Below are positions 1 through 11,564 of a DNA stretch of 64,000 nucleotides, in pieces (the first letter of the stretch is position 1; every line of letters begins with the position of its first letter). This stretch comes from Macropodus opercularis. Its lineage: Eukaryota; Chordata; Actinopteri; Anabantiformes; Osphronemidae. Below the pieces are notes generated by a model. The model had not been told where the DNA came from. It saw nothing but the letters and a program-made list of their open reading frames with translations, and made no database searches. The stretch spans positions 12,470,501 to 12,534,500 of the forward strand of contig CM061106.1 in the NCBI GenBank assembly GCA_030770545.1, written 5' to 3'. The position numbers and the translations under genes were made by a program.

Positions 1-334
1 CTGCCTCAAACCAACCTGTTCAACAAAAGCCACAATGACGAGCTTCCCCTTGTTTGTTTCTTGCAGTCATTTAAAAAAAATATTTCCTCAGATGAATGAG
101 AATCTTCACAGACTTATTTCCTCCGAGTTTCCCTAATAACTGTTTTTCCATTGGCGCATTTCGTTTCTTCAACATATCACCTTTGCCACCTGCAGTGAAA
201 ACACACTAGACAGAGAGTTAACCAACAGACAGGGATGTGCAGAGCCTTCCCTCGTGCACATGTAGAAAGACAGCCAGTGCTCTTCAGATCCAAATCTCCC
301 TGATGCCCTGAACAACTTCTACGCTCGCTTTGAA
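1..334. other. No gene recognised
   Basis: No supported coding exon or repeat boundary is seen. A stretch of about 24 bases near 91-115 also occurs inside the piggyBac-like element near 58147-58171, which hints at a shared repeat, but the match is too short to classify. Confidence 0.4.
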
Positions 335-1470
335 GTTTCCCCTTTGTTCTGATGAGCCTGTCTGCAGTGTCACAGCAGCTGAGGTGAGGTCCACCCTGCA
401 GCGAGCAAAGCCCGTAAAGCAGCAGGTCCTGATGGGATTTCAGGACTGTGTCCACCAGCTCACAGAGGCACTAAAGGACATTTTAACCATCAGGGTCCTG
501 TCTCCATGACTACCGACCAATCGCACTGACCCCCATAATCCTGAAGTGTGTTGAGAGGCTGGTGATGACACATAAACAGGGAAATTGATCTACGGACCAT
601 CAGTACGCAACCAGGAAGAACCGGTCCTCAGCAGACGCCATCTCAGCTGTCACCCACCAGGCCCTGACACATCTGGAGAACAAGTGCTCGTATGTCAGGC
701 TGCTTTTCCTGGATTCAGCTCAGCCTTCAATACAATCATCCACAGACACTAGTCACAAAACTGTCTGTCCCTGGGCTGTGCTCTCCCCTATGCAACTGGA
801 TCCTGGGCTTCCTAACAGGAAAGAACTGACTGTGAGGGTCAACAACATCTCCTCCTCCAGCATCATGCTGAACACTGGTTCTCCACAGGGGTGTGTCCTC
901 AGTCCTGACACATGACTGCACAGCTCAACACGACAGCAACCTGATAGTGAAGTCTGCAGATGACACAGCAGCAGCAATGAGACAACCTTACAGGCAGGAG
1001 GGGGACGAACTGGTGTGAACTAAACAAGCTCACCTGGAGAAATAAAACCTCCTCCATCATTAAAAAGGCTCATCAGCGCCTGAACCTCCTAAGGAAGATG
1101 CAGAGAGCAGGACTGAGCACCTCCATCCTCACCTCCTTCTCCAGGTGTGTTGTGGAGAGGACACTGACCTCCTCATGCTTGTGTGGTACGACAGCTGCAC
1201 AGAGGAGAAGAAGCAGACGCTGCAGCATGAAGACAGCACCAAAACACTGTCTGCAGCTCACCCTCACTCTGAGAAACTACAGAAAAAGATGCAGGAATAA
1301 GGCTCAGCATCATGAGACACCACTCACCCTGCACACAAACTGTTCTCCCCCCTCCCCTCAGGTAGGAGGCTGAGCAGCATCCAGGCCTGAACAAAGAGGC
1401 TGAAGGACAACTGCTACCCTGATGCTGTGCTACAGTAAATACTGTCCCTCACATGCTGCTGCTAATAAAA
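335..1470 (+). mobile_element. Decayed L2/Rex-like LINE, reverse transcriptase half and 3' end
   Basis: Translation in shifting frames gives the order expected for a non-LTR reverse transcriptase. A DYRPIALTP box lies near 512, a degenerate FLDxS-A motif near 706, a GSPQGCVLSP box near 880 and an ADDT remnant of the YADD catalytic box near 955. The KAHQRLNLLRK thumb-like segment follows near 1065. Many stops and frameshifts break it, so it is non-functional. The tail around 1360-1470 resembles the end of the family's ORF2 and short 3' UTR. The clade assignment (L2 or Rex1/CR1 group) rests on motif wording only. Confidence 0.75.
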
Positions 1471-2648
1471 CACTGACCATCTGCTGAAACTAGGATCATT
1501 GATGTCCTCTGAAATTATTAATGTCATCTAGGATTATTAGTGTCCTATGCAGGTTGTGTCTATTCTTTTAATGTTTATTAATGCTAACGAGACTTATTTT
1601 TAATGCATATTACCCTGTGATGACTTTTATTTATTCATTCATTATTAAGTGTTATTCTTACAATACTGAGACCTTGAGAACAATGTTTTGTTCTACATGG
1701 TTCATGCTGGAATGAACGTTGTTTGGGCTGGAGAGAAGTTGACTGGTAACAGGACAGAACAGTGATGTGAGGATTTCAGACTTTCTGCCCAGACAAGCAG
1801 CAACATCACTGAGCTGAAAGATGAGAAATGGTTCGACAGAATCAAAGCAGCAGCACAAACATCGTGAACGTTTCTCATGGTCTGTAGAAGCTGCTTCAGT
1901 CCGTGAGGTCACTTTGTTGAGCTCTGAGCTTTTCTTTGTATTTCAGATGAGGCTCTTTGACCCCATAGACACGTATGTACAGGATGTTGTCTATACGTGG
2001 ATGCAAAGAGGCGTCTGGACTCAGCAACACACTGAGAAAAGCACAACACAAGTCAAGCAGTGAACCATTAGTGACAGTGGGCCCTCGCTGTTGTTCTGGG
2101 TTAACCTGCTCCTACCTGTCATCTTGCTGTGTGATCCCCACCTGTCGCTCACTTTGTCATCATCCATGTGTTTTTATTCTTGCCTCTTCCTCTTCCTGCA
2201 CTCTTTTTAAATAAACTTCATGTGAATCCAACTCCTCTGACTTGGCTGCTTTTTCCAGGTCAGCTACTGGATAAACTGCTTTTGACCAGACTTTATAGCC
2301 TCATACTTTTAATTCTCAACATGCATCTATATAGTTATATACGATGCTCTATGATCCTCAACCTACAAATCATTAAACTGAGTGAATGCAAGTGATTAGA
2401 ATTATTTAAAAAAAAAAAAAGTTTATTATTGAAACGTGGAGCATCTGTTCAAAAGAACTGCATAAAAAGCCACATTTTCTTTGTTCAGTCACTAACAATG
2501 TGTTTACTAATACAAATATATGAGCATAAAGACAAACAAACTCATAAATCACTGACTGTAACCCACTGCAGCTTTAGTCCATGAGAAACTTGCTGCAGCT
2601 TGTGTCAACACACAAGTAATGGAATGAAAACATCACTCGTCTGCTCTT

Positions 2649-2650
<2 letters not shown>
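1471..2650. other. No gene; AT-rich spacer with a poly(A)-like site
   Basis: An AATAAA signal lies at 2210-2215 after a pyrimidine-rich stretch, and an A-run at about 2408-2421. This could be the 3' end of an old retrotransposed sequence. No coding exon can be supported. Confidence 0.35.

Positions 2651-2707
<57 letters not shown>
2651..2707. repeat. (CA)n microsatellite
   Basis: An uninterrupted CA dinucleotide run of 57 bases. It is the longest pure dinucleotide repeat in the window and likely length-polymorphic. Confidence 0.97.
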
Positions 2708-2710
<3 letters not shown>

Positions 2711-3571
2711 GCAGAGAGACAGGACAACGGTCCAACTCTGCTGATCTTTGCGTTTTAACAATTTCAACTCAGCATAAAAACGACCCTTGTTCATAATAAT
2801 GGAAGCAAATAAATAGCTAAATTTCTACAAGTTATAAAGTCAGAACATATTTGCACACGTACAAATATTTTTTCTTTTCAATTCATTCATTCGCAGCTTC
2901 ACTGGACTCAAATACTCCATTATTCATACCCCTGGCAAATTTAACTAGACTTGATTTAAAGTTACTTTTATTCACCCAGTAAGTTTTGTCTTGATTAGAA
3001 ATGACACCAGCGTCTCCCAGAAGATAATGAGACGATGCACAAGAGGCAACACTGTGGAAAAAATGATTACTCATCTATTATTTACATTTATACAAACAGT
3101 GGCAAATCAGGATGTGACTTGACATTATATCAACACATTTATATCTAGTTAACAGAAACAACACAACACATGCAGTCAGTTCATTATTTACAGCAACGTT
3201 AGTTCCAGTAACTCAAATCCACACAAGGCAGCCAAATAAGAATTTAACCATCAGAACAAATCACATGATTTAGTCAAACAATCTAACCAACATCCAACCA
3301 ACTGACCCATAAACACAGAGCACATCACATTCTATAGAAAAGCAAAGTGATCTCACCTGTGGCCACCGTGACGACGTCTGTGTCCAGGAATCAGTCGCTA
3401 GAACGTCGTCTCCAGCCTGGATTCCTCTTTTCTCTGCCGTGGTTTGACTGAGACGAATCCACTCGAGAGGAGACAGTCTGATATCAGTGTTTACCTAAAG
3501 GAACCTTGGACCAGACCAGATGTTTCTCTCCTGGCTCCACCGCGTCACAGACGTCCTTCACTAACACAACA
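2708..3571. other. No gene recognised
   Basis: Only short random reading frames are present, with no splice-bounded exon or recognisable repeat. Confidence 0.4.
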
Positions 3572-3670
3572 GCACAATTGTTTTACCAACGTTTCTATGC
3601 TGACAGTTCCTTCATCTCTGTTCTCCTGAAGCTCTGTTTAATCAATAATTAACTAATTAGTAATTAACTA
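3572..3670. repeat. Dispersed repeat, copy 1 (partner near 7498)
   Basis: About 60 bases beginning ATTGTTTTACCAACGTTTCT recur with few changes at 7498-7557. Both copies are followed by AT-rich TTAATTA-type sequence. The family is not identified. Confidence 0.6.
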
Positions 3671-3804
3671 AGTATATTCTTGCTACCACAGTTGCAGGCT
3701 GTAAATATTGTTATAAGAGTGTTGGGTTTCATTAATGTGGGTTTTTTCATAGGTTACTGGTCAGTTGTCCTTCATGTGTGTTGGTGTCTGTGTAATAAAG
3801 TTTT

Positions 3805-3945
3805 CTAATGTGACAGGAACTTGACCAGTATATGACCAGAATGTGTTACATACTGATGAACATGTTGTTTTGCTGCTTTTCACCTTTTCTGCTGTGACTG
3901 ACCCTGAAACCTCCTGAGCAGCAGTTTCATGCTTCACTCCCTCAT
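3805..3945. repeat. Dispersed repeat, uninterrupted copy
   Basis: The segment from TGTGACAGGAACTTGACCAG through ACCTCCTGAGCAGCAG recurs at 6612-6950. In that second copy the two halves are separated by about 200 extra bases, so this copy shows the arrangement without the insertion. Confidence 0.6.
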
Positions 3946-4004
3946 CCTCCTCCACAAAAACACAGTGAGACGGGAGATAAAGGCATCGTCTCCGTTTCCC
4001 CAGG

Positions 4005-4275
4005 AGACAAGGTCATAGAGCAGGATGGAGAGTGGGGTGAGGAGACTGTTGGTGTGTGAAACCTGGAGACTGAGCACAAGATTTAACTGAGAGATAAATG
4101 CTGACACTTCTGAAAGACGTCACAAGAGCCAGGACTGTCCAGACAACAGGTCGACTCAACGGAGACCAGCTGAGGATCCAGGATCAACAGAGCAGCAGGA
4201 GAAGGAAGGAACCACACTGACACACACAGCAATGAAGACACACTCACACACACATGCACTGACACTGACTGCTCT
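4005..4275. repeat. 270-bp dispersed repeat, copy 1
   Basis: The sequence from GGAGACAAGGTCATAGAGCA to the CACACATGCACTGACACTGACT end is nearly identical to 19548-19812 in the same orientation. Differences are a few substitutions and small indels. It has no credible coding frame. The close similarity suggests a fairly young dispersed element or a small segmental copy. Confidence 0.8.
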
Positions 4276-4289
4276 GCTACCAGCAAAGA

Positions 4290-5348
4290 AGAACGCTGCT
4301 CTGTGCTGACACTGACATGATGACACTGCTATGCATAGAAGCGTTAGAAGCCAAGTTCACACCACAACAAACATTCAGGACCATAATCACAACGTTATTT
4401 ATATCTATAATATTGGATCCAGTGGCCAAACGTCAAAGAAAACCTGAAAAGGCCTTTGAAATGTGTTGACCCTCGTTGGAAAACGTTGAAGCTGCTTTCA
4501 TGTATTTTCCAACTTGTGCCTTTAAATTTGTTTGGGAGAGATTTGATGATTAAATTGACTCTGACTCATTTCCACTCTGTGAATGTAAAGAGATGTGAGA
4601 CATGTTGGTGAAATGTTCCTGTGTGTGAGTGAAGTTACAACAGTCTGTTATCTGATGCTGAGCTTTAAACGCTGGTTCATCCAGATGAGTTACGTTGCAC
4701 ATCTCACATCTTTCAGGCCCAGACATATATGTACACGTATATGTATACAAATATGAATTAAAGCTGTTATTGTTTTGGAAAATTTATTTTGTGCAACAAA
4801 CAGTTAAAATAAATTGTCAGTTGGGTTTTTCACTTTGGGAAAAGTGATCATTAAACACATTTAGAAGGTTTCATCCTCCTGCAGGCTCCACTTATTTACA
4901 GCAGGTAGATGATTTGGGTTTTTGGACTAGAAGTTATCAGAATCACATGCAACCAGTGACTCTGCTGATCTTTTAGCAGAACAAGGTCACAAGGCAGCCT
5001 CTAAATTTACAGTTGTGTTTTGAAGAGTCCCAAAAATCATATCATGGAAGATTTAACCGCTAAATGAAGAAACCACATCACAAATTAAACTGGGGAAAGA
5101 AGAGAAAAAAGCAGATGAGGGATAATGTTTGTTTCAACCTAAACACATTCTCAGCTGCACTATTACATCCAGCTTGACTTCCTGTCTGAAAGCTGGAGCA
5201 GCTGCATAGTGATGACATCATGTGACCTCACTGATGATTCGGGGGAATCTGTGCTGATCTTCTGTTTCTGTTATTGTTTTAATTTTACATAAAGGCTTTT
5301 TCTCTTTCAGCAAAATGTGTCACAAATCTGTAAACACACTGGGGAGTG
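4290..5348. other. No gene recognised
   Basis: AT-rich unique-looking sequence with short random frames only. Confidence 0.4.
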
Positions 5349-6380
5349 TGTGACAGGATAAGGATCAAAGTACTGAGATCTAGGTGAATTTATTGGTAAA
5401 CTTATGAGTGAAGTGTAATCGACCGGCCGTCAAGCTTCCTATGAAAGTGACGTCAGGAATCTGGAAGACAGGGCCAGAGACTAGAGGTGAGGTTGACGGT
5501 ACCTGGCGGTCGATGAGTGAGGGGTCGGCGAGAGATAGTAGGAGTCTCGGAGGAGTAGAGGTTAACCAGGAGGGTGGAAGCAGAAGTAGATTGTGGTCCG
5601 GAGAGAACTGGGGAGGTGGTTGACTCAGGAGCCTCTGGTGGGTATTGTTCCACAGGGTAACCGAGGATGGATGAAGGTCTGGATGGGTGAAGGTCTGGAT
5701 GGGTGAAGGTCTGGATGGGTGAAGGTCTGGATGGGTGAAGGTCTGGATGGGTGAAGGTCTGGATGGGTAAAGGTCTGGATGGGTGAAGGTCTGGATGGGT
5801 GAAGGTCTGGGGTTTTCCCGCAGCGGTAACTGACGGTGTCGACACCGTCTACAGACGAGACGTGATGAGGGAGAAACACAGGGAACAGAAACATGCTGCG
5901 GTCCAGCATGTCCGCAAGAATTTAAACTGAAAGAGTCACAACAGACTAAAGGCTCCAAACTGAAAACGAGCCAAATAGGCTGGAATCCACTTGACCAGAG
6001 CAGGGAAAACAAAACGAGACGTGACGGCTCAGTAAGTCAAATACAATAGTTCATAAAGGAGCCTCTCGTGGTCACATGTAGCAGAAGGAAGCAACACGAT
6101 TATCGAGGAAGTTCAGGTACAAGGTCAGAACAAAGAGCGAGAACTAAGAAGTTAAAAACCTCACGAACAGACAGAGTGAAGCTTCTATTACACAGATCTA
6201 CTGACGTTGACGGTCCGACGAGAACTGAGCCTGAGAGGAGAGTTAGTGGAGGTTAGTGGAAGGAGAAACAGGTGACGTAATTAGCAATCATGCCAAAGCT
6301 GACCGGGGTGTAGTGGGAGCATCCTGTGGAGCTCTTCAAAATAAGAGTCGGAGGCGGAAGTGAAGTCGCGGATCATGACA
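5349..6380 (-). mobile_element. Probable solo LTR, family 1, copy 1
   Basis: The segment starts TGTGACAGG and ends GGATCATGACA, i.e. TG...CA ends. The right end read on the minus strand (TGTCATGATCCGCGACTTCA) closely matches the right end of the element at 48358-49241 and the sequence starting at 46057. The flanking pentamers GAGTG (5344-5348) and GAATG (6381-6385) differ by one base and may be a worn target-site duplication. No internal gag-pol region is attached, so a solo LTR formed by recombination is the simplest reading. It contains a 16-bp minisatellite. Orientation is inferred from the family comparison. Confidence 0.5.
5676..5811. repeat. 16-bp minisatellite inside the solo LTR
   Basis: Eight complete copies of GGTCTGGATGGGTGAA followed by a partial ninth. 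One copy has TAA for TGA. Because 16 is not a multiple of 3, all three minus-strand frames read the same repetitive peptide, giving apparent overlapping reading frames of no coding significance. Confidence 0.95.
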
Positions 6381-6611
6381 GAATGATGTATTTTTGCTTA
6401 ATTAGGCAACTGATGTGTCTAAAACCCTCAGTGTCAGTGTCCTGCTCTCATTACAGCAGCTTCTATCCTGTTTAAAGCAAAGGAAACCATGTGACTGTGT
6501 TTCTGTTACTGAACAGGTGGATTTTTCGAGACTGGACGTCATGGAAACAATTTAACAGATGTAAAACCTAAATGTGGTGAAATGAATGAGTGACATGAAA
6601 AAAGCTTCTAG

Positions 6612-6955
6612 TGTGTAAATAATGACACTGTGACAGGAACTTGACCAGTTTAAGACCAGGATGTTGTAACACAGTCAGTCGGCCTCAGGTTTATTTCTTG
6701 TTCTGTGGTTTTCTGTTTCCTGTTGTCATCATACTCACCTGCATCTAATCTGTATCATTCTCTCTGGTATCTCAGTCATTCTCTCACTAGCAGCCATTGC
6801 TGGTCAGTCAGTCCTTGTCCGTCTGGTTTCTCTGTCATGAGTCACGTCCCCGTTGTTGGTCCGTTGGTGTGTTAGCAACAGATGTGTTACACACTTATCA
6901 ACATATTGTTCTTGTTGTGAAACCTCCTGAGCAGCAGGTTCATCCTTTGCTCAAC
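6612..6955. repeat. Dispersed repeat copy split by about 200 bases
   Basis: The left part (about 6618-6665) and right part (about 6884-6950) together match the continuous copy at 3805-3945. The intervening 6670-6885 is pyrimidine-rich, has no counterpart in the other copy and no recognisable coding capacity. Confidence 0.5.
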
Positions 6956-7203
6956 AGTGCAGTGATTTATAGCGTTTAGCTTCCTTTAGACTTTAGCCTC
7001 AACAACCTACTGAGTCTGGATGACAGGTCATGAACTGACACCACATCTGTTTGTACGACACAGCTTGGCTTCAATGATGCCACTGATGTTTGGTCCCTGG
7101 GCTGCATCCAGGCTGGAGTCATATCAACACAGCACATAATGAGAGATGAGTCATATTTAGTGATGTGTAGAATAAGCTGCTGTCTGTGAAACACACAGAA
7201 TCT

Positions 7204-7285
7204 ACCAGGATGGACGAGTGGTGAAGGCGTTGGACTGAAGATCCAACGGACGTTAGTGCTGGTGGTTCAACCCTCACTGCTGGTA
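7204..7285 (+). pseudogene. tRNA-Leu-like relic
   Basis: The 82-base segment follows a class II tRNA-Leu(UAA) layout. The acceptor arm ACCAGG pairs with CTGGTA, an A-box-like GACGAGTGGTGAAGG is present, and the anticodon stem TTGGA/TCCAA is intact. A long variable arm follows. The anticodon loop reads CTGAAGA, giving GAA where a leucine tRNA would have TAA. The T-arm B box is damaged (GGTTCAACCC instead of GGTTCGAACC), so the T-loop is shortened and Pol III function is doubtful. It is a pseudogene or the head of a tRNA-derived SINE; no SINE body or tail is evident downstream. Confidence 0.7.
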
Positions 7286-7399
7286 ACGGGAGCAGGTAAA
7301 GGTTGTTGGTCCTCATGGTCAGTGGTTCAGTTCCTGAAGCTTTTACTGGAGTTATGAGAGTTTATGGCAAATGAATCCGTTCACAGCAGAATAATTATG

Positions 7400-7500
7400 A
7401 TCATCATATACTTGTAAATGTGATGTGAACCAGTAAGTTGAACCTTCTGTGTAACAGCTTCACCCAGTGGAAGGTTGTGGTGATGGCAGGAAAGTCAGAA
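7400..7500. repeat. Copy of the sequence found upstream of the Hsp30-like pseudogene
   Basis: The stretch TATACTTGTAAATGTGATG through CCACCCAGTGGAAGGTTG with about 90 bases of similarity recurs at 60120-60225, directly 5' of the Hsp30-like pseudogene. Here the heat-shock element is damaged (GGAAAGTCAGAATT). No Hsp30 coding sequence follows. Confidence 0.55.
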
Positions 7501-7559
7501 TTGTTTTAGCAACATTTCTATGCTGACAGTTCCTTCATCTCTGTTCTCCTGAACCTCTT

Positions 7560-8395
7560 TACACAGACTGAGAGAATCTACAGACCTGGACAATGGAATA
7601 TACTCAAAGGAGAACATTTAATTATGATCACTGACTACCACTGTTTAATTAACCATCTAATTAATAATCAACTAATTAATAATGAACTAACCATCACTAT
7701 CTGGTCTCTACACTTTGAAGCTCAGTTTAATACATTAATTTAATACATTCGTCACAGCATCTGCCGACCAATCACATCAACACATATTCAGATCCATCAG
7801 CTCCAGATGCCATAAAAATCCTCACAAAACAAAGAGGAGGTCACCAGTAAATAGTTGAGTCTGTAAGAGCTCAGCTCATCATTCAGCTTTTTGTATGTTT
7901 ACCATTCAAGAAGGTAAAAGCAAATTAAAAAGATTTCAACTTAATTCTAATCTTATTTATTCTAGTTCAGGAGCAGCCAGTGAAGAGAGGATGAAAATCA
8001 GGGGGATGTGCTCCTGCCTGCATGTGCCAGTTAAAACAACATGTGGGTCTAGTGTCAGTTAGATATAAGTGTTTCCTCTGAGCATCTGTTACTGTGGACT
8101 AACACACACCAACAGTCCTGAAAACCAAGATCAAGTGTTAAGTCAGGATTTTCCACATATTCTGGTTGAACTTATCTTTGACTTGGTTGGACACAAAGCA
8201 GGCTCAGTTAAACCCAGTTTAGTTACCATGGAGATTTATTCTGTTGTGATTAAACACTTATCCTTGATTAATTTAGTGCAGACGCCTAATTCTAAACTAA
8301 ATCTTTTTCGGTTGTACAGGTTTGTACGACACCCACAATGAAGTCCTCCTCTTCTTCCTCATCAACTGTGTGGACTTTTTGTTTTGGAGCTGCTT
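7560..8395. other. No gene recognised
   Basis: AT-rich, low-complexity TTAATTA stretches at 7640-7690, and otherwise short random frames. Confidence 0.4.
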
Positions 8396-8401
8396 TGATG
8401 A

Positions 8402-8960
8402 TCAGTTATTGCAAGATTTCCCATATGCAGGGCATGACTTTGGTTTGTGGCTGCTTCCACATTTACCACATCTGTATATCTGTATGTTGTCCTTCTGTAT
8501 TGCATGGACTGTTGTTTCACCTCTCTGAAGCTCTTTAGCTTGTGCTCGAGTGGTTCCTGCTGCTCTGCACATACTGACACACTTGTCCAGTGTAAGTCCT
8601 GTCTCTCTGAGCCTTTCTCTGAGGACATTATCCACTGTGCCACAGACGATTCTGTCCCTCACTAGTAAGTTTCTCAGATTACCAAGTTCACATGTTTTGC
8701 TTAATGTGTGAAGCTCTGCTAAGTACTGATCGAAGGTGTTCTTTGCTTTTGGTCATGGGAGAAAAACTTGTACCTTTCAAAGGTCACGTTCTGACCAGGC
8801 ACAAAGTGCTCTTCAAACTTTGTCATCAACTCTGCCGAAGTCAGATTAGCTTCATCCATCTTAAAGCTATTATATATCCAAAGCATCTTCTCCTATAACA
8901 TGCAAAAGGATGTTAGCTTGCTCTAAGTGCTGCTAGATAAATGTTAAATCTTTGCTTTAA
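8402..8960 (-). pseudogene. Gypsy-type gag remnant with zinc knuckle
   Basis: Minus-strand translation gives a capsid-like region (ELMTKFEEHFVPGQNVTFER near 8830) followed, after frameshifts, by RDRIVCGTV near 8655 and LTLDKCVSMCRAA. A CCHC-like knuckle RCGKCGSSHKPKSCPAYG lies near 8465-8412. This order (capsid, then knuckle) is that of Ty3/gypsy Gag. Several frame changes and stops break it, and protease and polymerase are absent. Confidence 0.7.
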
Positions 8961-9230
8961 GCGTTTCCAGTTGTCTATTGCATAGAAGTGGGTGGACTTA
9001 GCTTATCCATGACTGGTCGGGGTATCTGGACCTCCACAGGCCTCTGCTGTTATCCACTACCTCGGGAACAAAATCCTCTTCTATATGTTCGATGTTTCCC
9101 TCGTCCCCTTCACTCTCCCAGCTGCTTGTAGCATCACACTCCGTTAGCACGTTTCACTCACGAGAGCGGAGACTTTTTCTCTCTATCTCCCATTTCTCTG
9201 TGGCGGAACCTTCTTTATTAGCTGCTCAGG

Positions 9231-9245
9231 CCACTTCTGACGCCA
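9231..9245 (-). promoter_or_regulatory. Reverse-transcription primer-binding site
   Basis: TGGCGTCAGAAGTGG sits two bases after the LTR. Its complement ends in CCA, as the 3' end of a mature tRNA must. Which tRNA it fits was not determined. Confidence 0.6.
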
Positions 9246-9247
9246 TG

Positions 9248-9421
9248 TGTTGTCTTGCTTAGCCTTCTAATAAGCACACAAGACGTAATAGTTGAGTTAT
9301 TTTAGGCTTTTATTTAACTGTCTTTACATTACGTGCCTTCTATCTCCTGCTTGTCCCCAAGGTCATTCAACCCCCTGTCTACTCCTTTGGCATGCTGGGT
9401 AATGAAACTAACTTCACAACA
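9248..9421 (-). repeat. LTR of the Ty3/gypsy-type element (174 bp)
   Basis: On the minus strand it runs from TGTTGTGAAGTTAG to GCAAGACAACA, giving TG...CA ends with a short inverted TGTTGT/ACAACA. An AATAAA polyadenylation signal lies about 70 bases before its end. It is immediately followed by a tRNA-type primer-binding site, which fixes it as the 5' LTR. Confidence 0.7.
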
Positions 9422-9700
9422 TAACATGTATCAGCATCAGTCTTCTCATCTAGTCGTCTCTGGGACTCTAAGAAACATCAAACTGTTTATATGTCATGAA
9501 ACAACACGTGCTGTAGGTCCTTTGGTTTGATCCTGTTAGAACGACATCATCCTGTAGAAAGTTATTCCCAGATAATATCTTCACTTTCAGATGTTCAAAC
9601 TGTATTTGCAGAGAAATTTAATTCCATTAGTTTCACGTCCAGTTTGGTGCAATGAGGCTTGTTGTTAACAGAGGTTAAGTATCAGGACTCTGTGTGTGAC
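9422..9700. other. No gene recognised
   Basis: Flank of the gypsy LTR. Nothing can be supported here. Confidence 0.4.
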
Positions 9701-9708
9701 GCTTCATG

Positions 9709-9850
9709 AGGCTGTTTATCGTCTTCAACACAGCGTTTCTTTACTATTTGCTCCAAAGATGCTGCACCACTAAACCACAGAGGTGTTGGAGGCTCCAGCT
9801 TATCAACTTCAACGCCAAGTGTCTGTGCTGTTATCACAGTAGTGTTTATG
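9709..9850. repeat. Dispersed repeat, copy 1 (partner at 44540-44690)
   Basis: The sequence TTTCTTTACTATTTGCTCCA through GTCTGTGCTGTTATCACAGT is repeated in direct orientation at 44575-44690 with about 10% differences. The family is not identified. Confidence 0.7.
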
Positions 9851-10490
9851 TTTATATAAATATTTATTTCACCACTGATGAAAGAAGAACTGATTATGTT
9901 TGTCTGTCATTCTTCTGCTCTAACTAATATTGTTATTAAATCATCTTCCAAAACACATCTTAACATTTATTATACTTTTTTTCCAAATCATCAACACTGT
10001 GACCAGGTTGTTACTGTTTCACTTTGCATATTTATTTGCATTTCTTTCCCCATCGCTACGTAGCAGTGCTGCATATTCACGTTTCCATGTACAGGACATA
10101 ATCCAGGGATGATGAACTGTAACAGTGCAGCAGTTTATTCTCATCTCAGTTAACTGTATTTATACGACAGGACGAGAGTCTGCAGCTCAGACGCTTTCTT
10201 CCTCTCAATATTCCAACATCCACAGGCCTGCTGCTGCTAAAAGGAGACCTCCTCTCCTCTCAAACACAGAACATCAGTCTGGTTTAGAATCAACGCTGCT
10301 TCATAGTTAGAGCAGAGACGTGACCTCAGCAGGACACTGAAGCTACTGATGTCCAGCTAAACTATAGCTTTGTGCTGCCTCCTCCTAGGAGCCCCAGCAA
10401 TTTAGGGCCAGACAGACTTTGAACTGTCCAGCTCTGCTGTCATGACGTGTTTTAATCCTCCTGCAATAGAAGATATTCTGTGATATAGAA
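9851..10490. other. No gene recognised
   Basis: AT-rich sequence with short random frames. Confidence 0.4.
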
Positions 10491-10494
10491 CCAT

Positions 10495-10660
10495 GTCCCC
10501 TATATCATGTGTTGAACAAAGAACAATTAAAGAAGAGGCCAATCAGAGCAGACGTGTAATTGCAGACAGTCTCCGTTCTAAACTTCCAAGGACACTTCAT
10601 CTGTGTTGAACTCAGGTTGACGGGATGAGGTACCAACACCTGCAGTATTAAAAATACTGT
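10495..10660. repeat. Dispersed repeat, inverted partner of 54655-54815
   Basis: AATTAAAGAAGAGGCCAATC and the following bases through the CTTCCAA-GACACTT and AACACCTGC-TATTAAAAA stretches are the reverse complement of 54655-54800. Family unknown; possibly a short DNA-transposon derivative. Confidence 0.65.
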
Positions 10661-11550
10661 CTAGGAGTGAACGGAAAAGGTTAGAAAATACAAGAATGAC
10701 ATGAGTAGTTTGCTTATTATGCCCCAAGAAGAGCAAGGAACACGTGATACCTTCATACAGAAGATTATCTTAAACCTAAGGGAGTCATGCTGTCGTCCAG
10801 AAACACTATCCAGTTGTTTAAATAGATCTGGAAGGAGGATATTGTCTAGATACGACTGGAAGTGTTGTCAAACAGGGTAAAGATGAAAGGCTCCAATTTT
10901 ACGTCTTGTTGTACAACATCCAGTTAAAGGATGCTCCCTGTTCCTGTGGTGACATGTTTAACGGAATTCATGGAAGAAAATGTATGTATGTAATGTAATG
11001 CATAACTACCATGGAATCCAGAGGTCTTGATATAATTTTTTTTCTAGAAATTACACCACAGACAACCAAACACAAGGAATAATGGAGAAGAGCCAGTGGG
11101 ACTTAAAAAATATTTATTTTCAATATAAACGGCTCAAGACTGGATGAAACACACACAAGGTTCCTCATGCTGCTCTACTGATAGAGTATGAGGACACACT
11201 GACGATGAAGACTAAAAGCAAGATAATCTAATAATGTCAAGACTAATGATGTCAAATACAACATCTATAATTTAAAAATTGTTACTCAGCAGGAATTAAT
11301 GTAATGCACAGCTGAAAATGACCAATTTCACTCCCTCAGACCTTTATGTGTCTGCACATTCTCAGGCGAAGATGTTGTGTTGGAGTTGAGTTTAAATTAC
11401 CACATTTAAGTAATCAAACCTAGTTTGTTAATGTTTGTCATATTTATTATAAACAGTTTGACACTGGACTGTCTTCCACAACAAACACATGTGAAGTCAT
11501 AGAAGAGGAATGTGTCCCTCACCTTAGAAGAGGCTTTCTGTGGATTTATG
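10661..11550. other. No gene recognised
   Basis: No coding exon or clear repeat boundary. Confidence 0.4.
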
Positions 11551-11564
11551 AAACATGTTGAAGT

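Larger units (their letters stand above)
8396..9421 (-). mobile_element. Truncated Ty3/gypsy-type LTR retrotransposon
   Basis: Reading on the minus strand the order is LTR (9421-9248), two bases, primer-binding site (9245-9231), untranslated leader, then a gag remnant ending near 8402. The pol region and the second LTR are missing, so the element is truncated at its 3' side. Host-coded expansion of this kind is common in fish genomes. The assignment to gypsy rests on the gag/zinc-knuckle style, not on a polymerase. Confidence 0.7.

Noticed and set aside
5380..6012. Three overlapping minus-strand frames rich in PSRPSPIQTFTHPDLH
   Set aside because: Artefact of the 16-bp minisatellite read in three frames.
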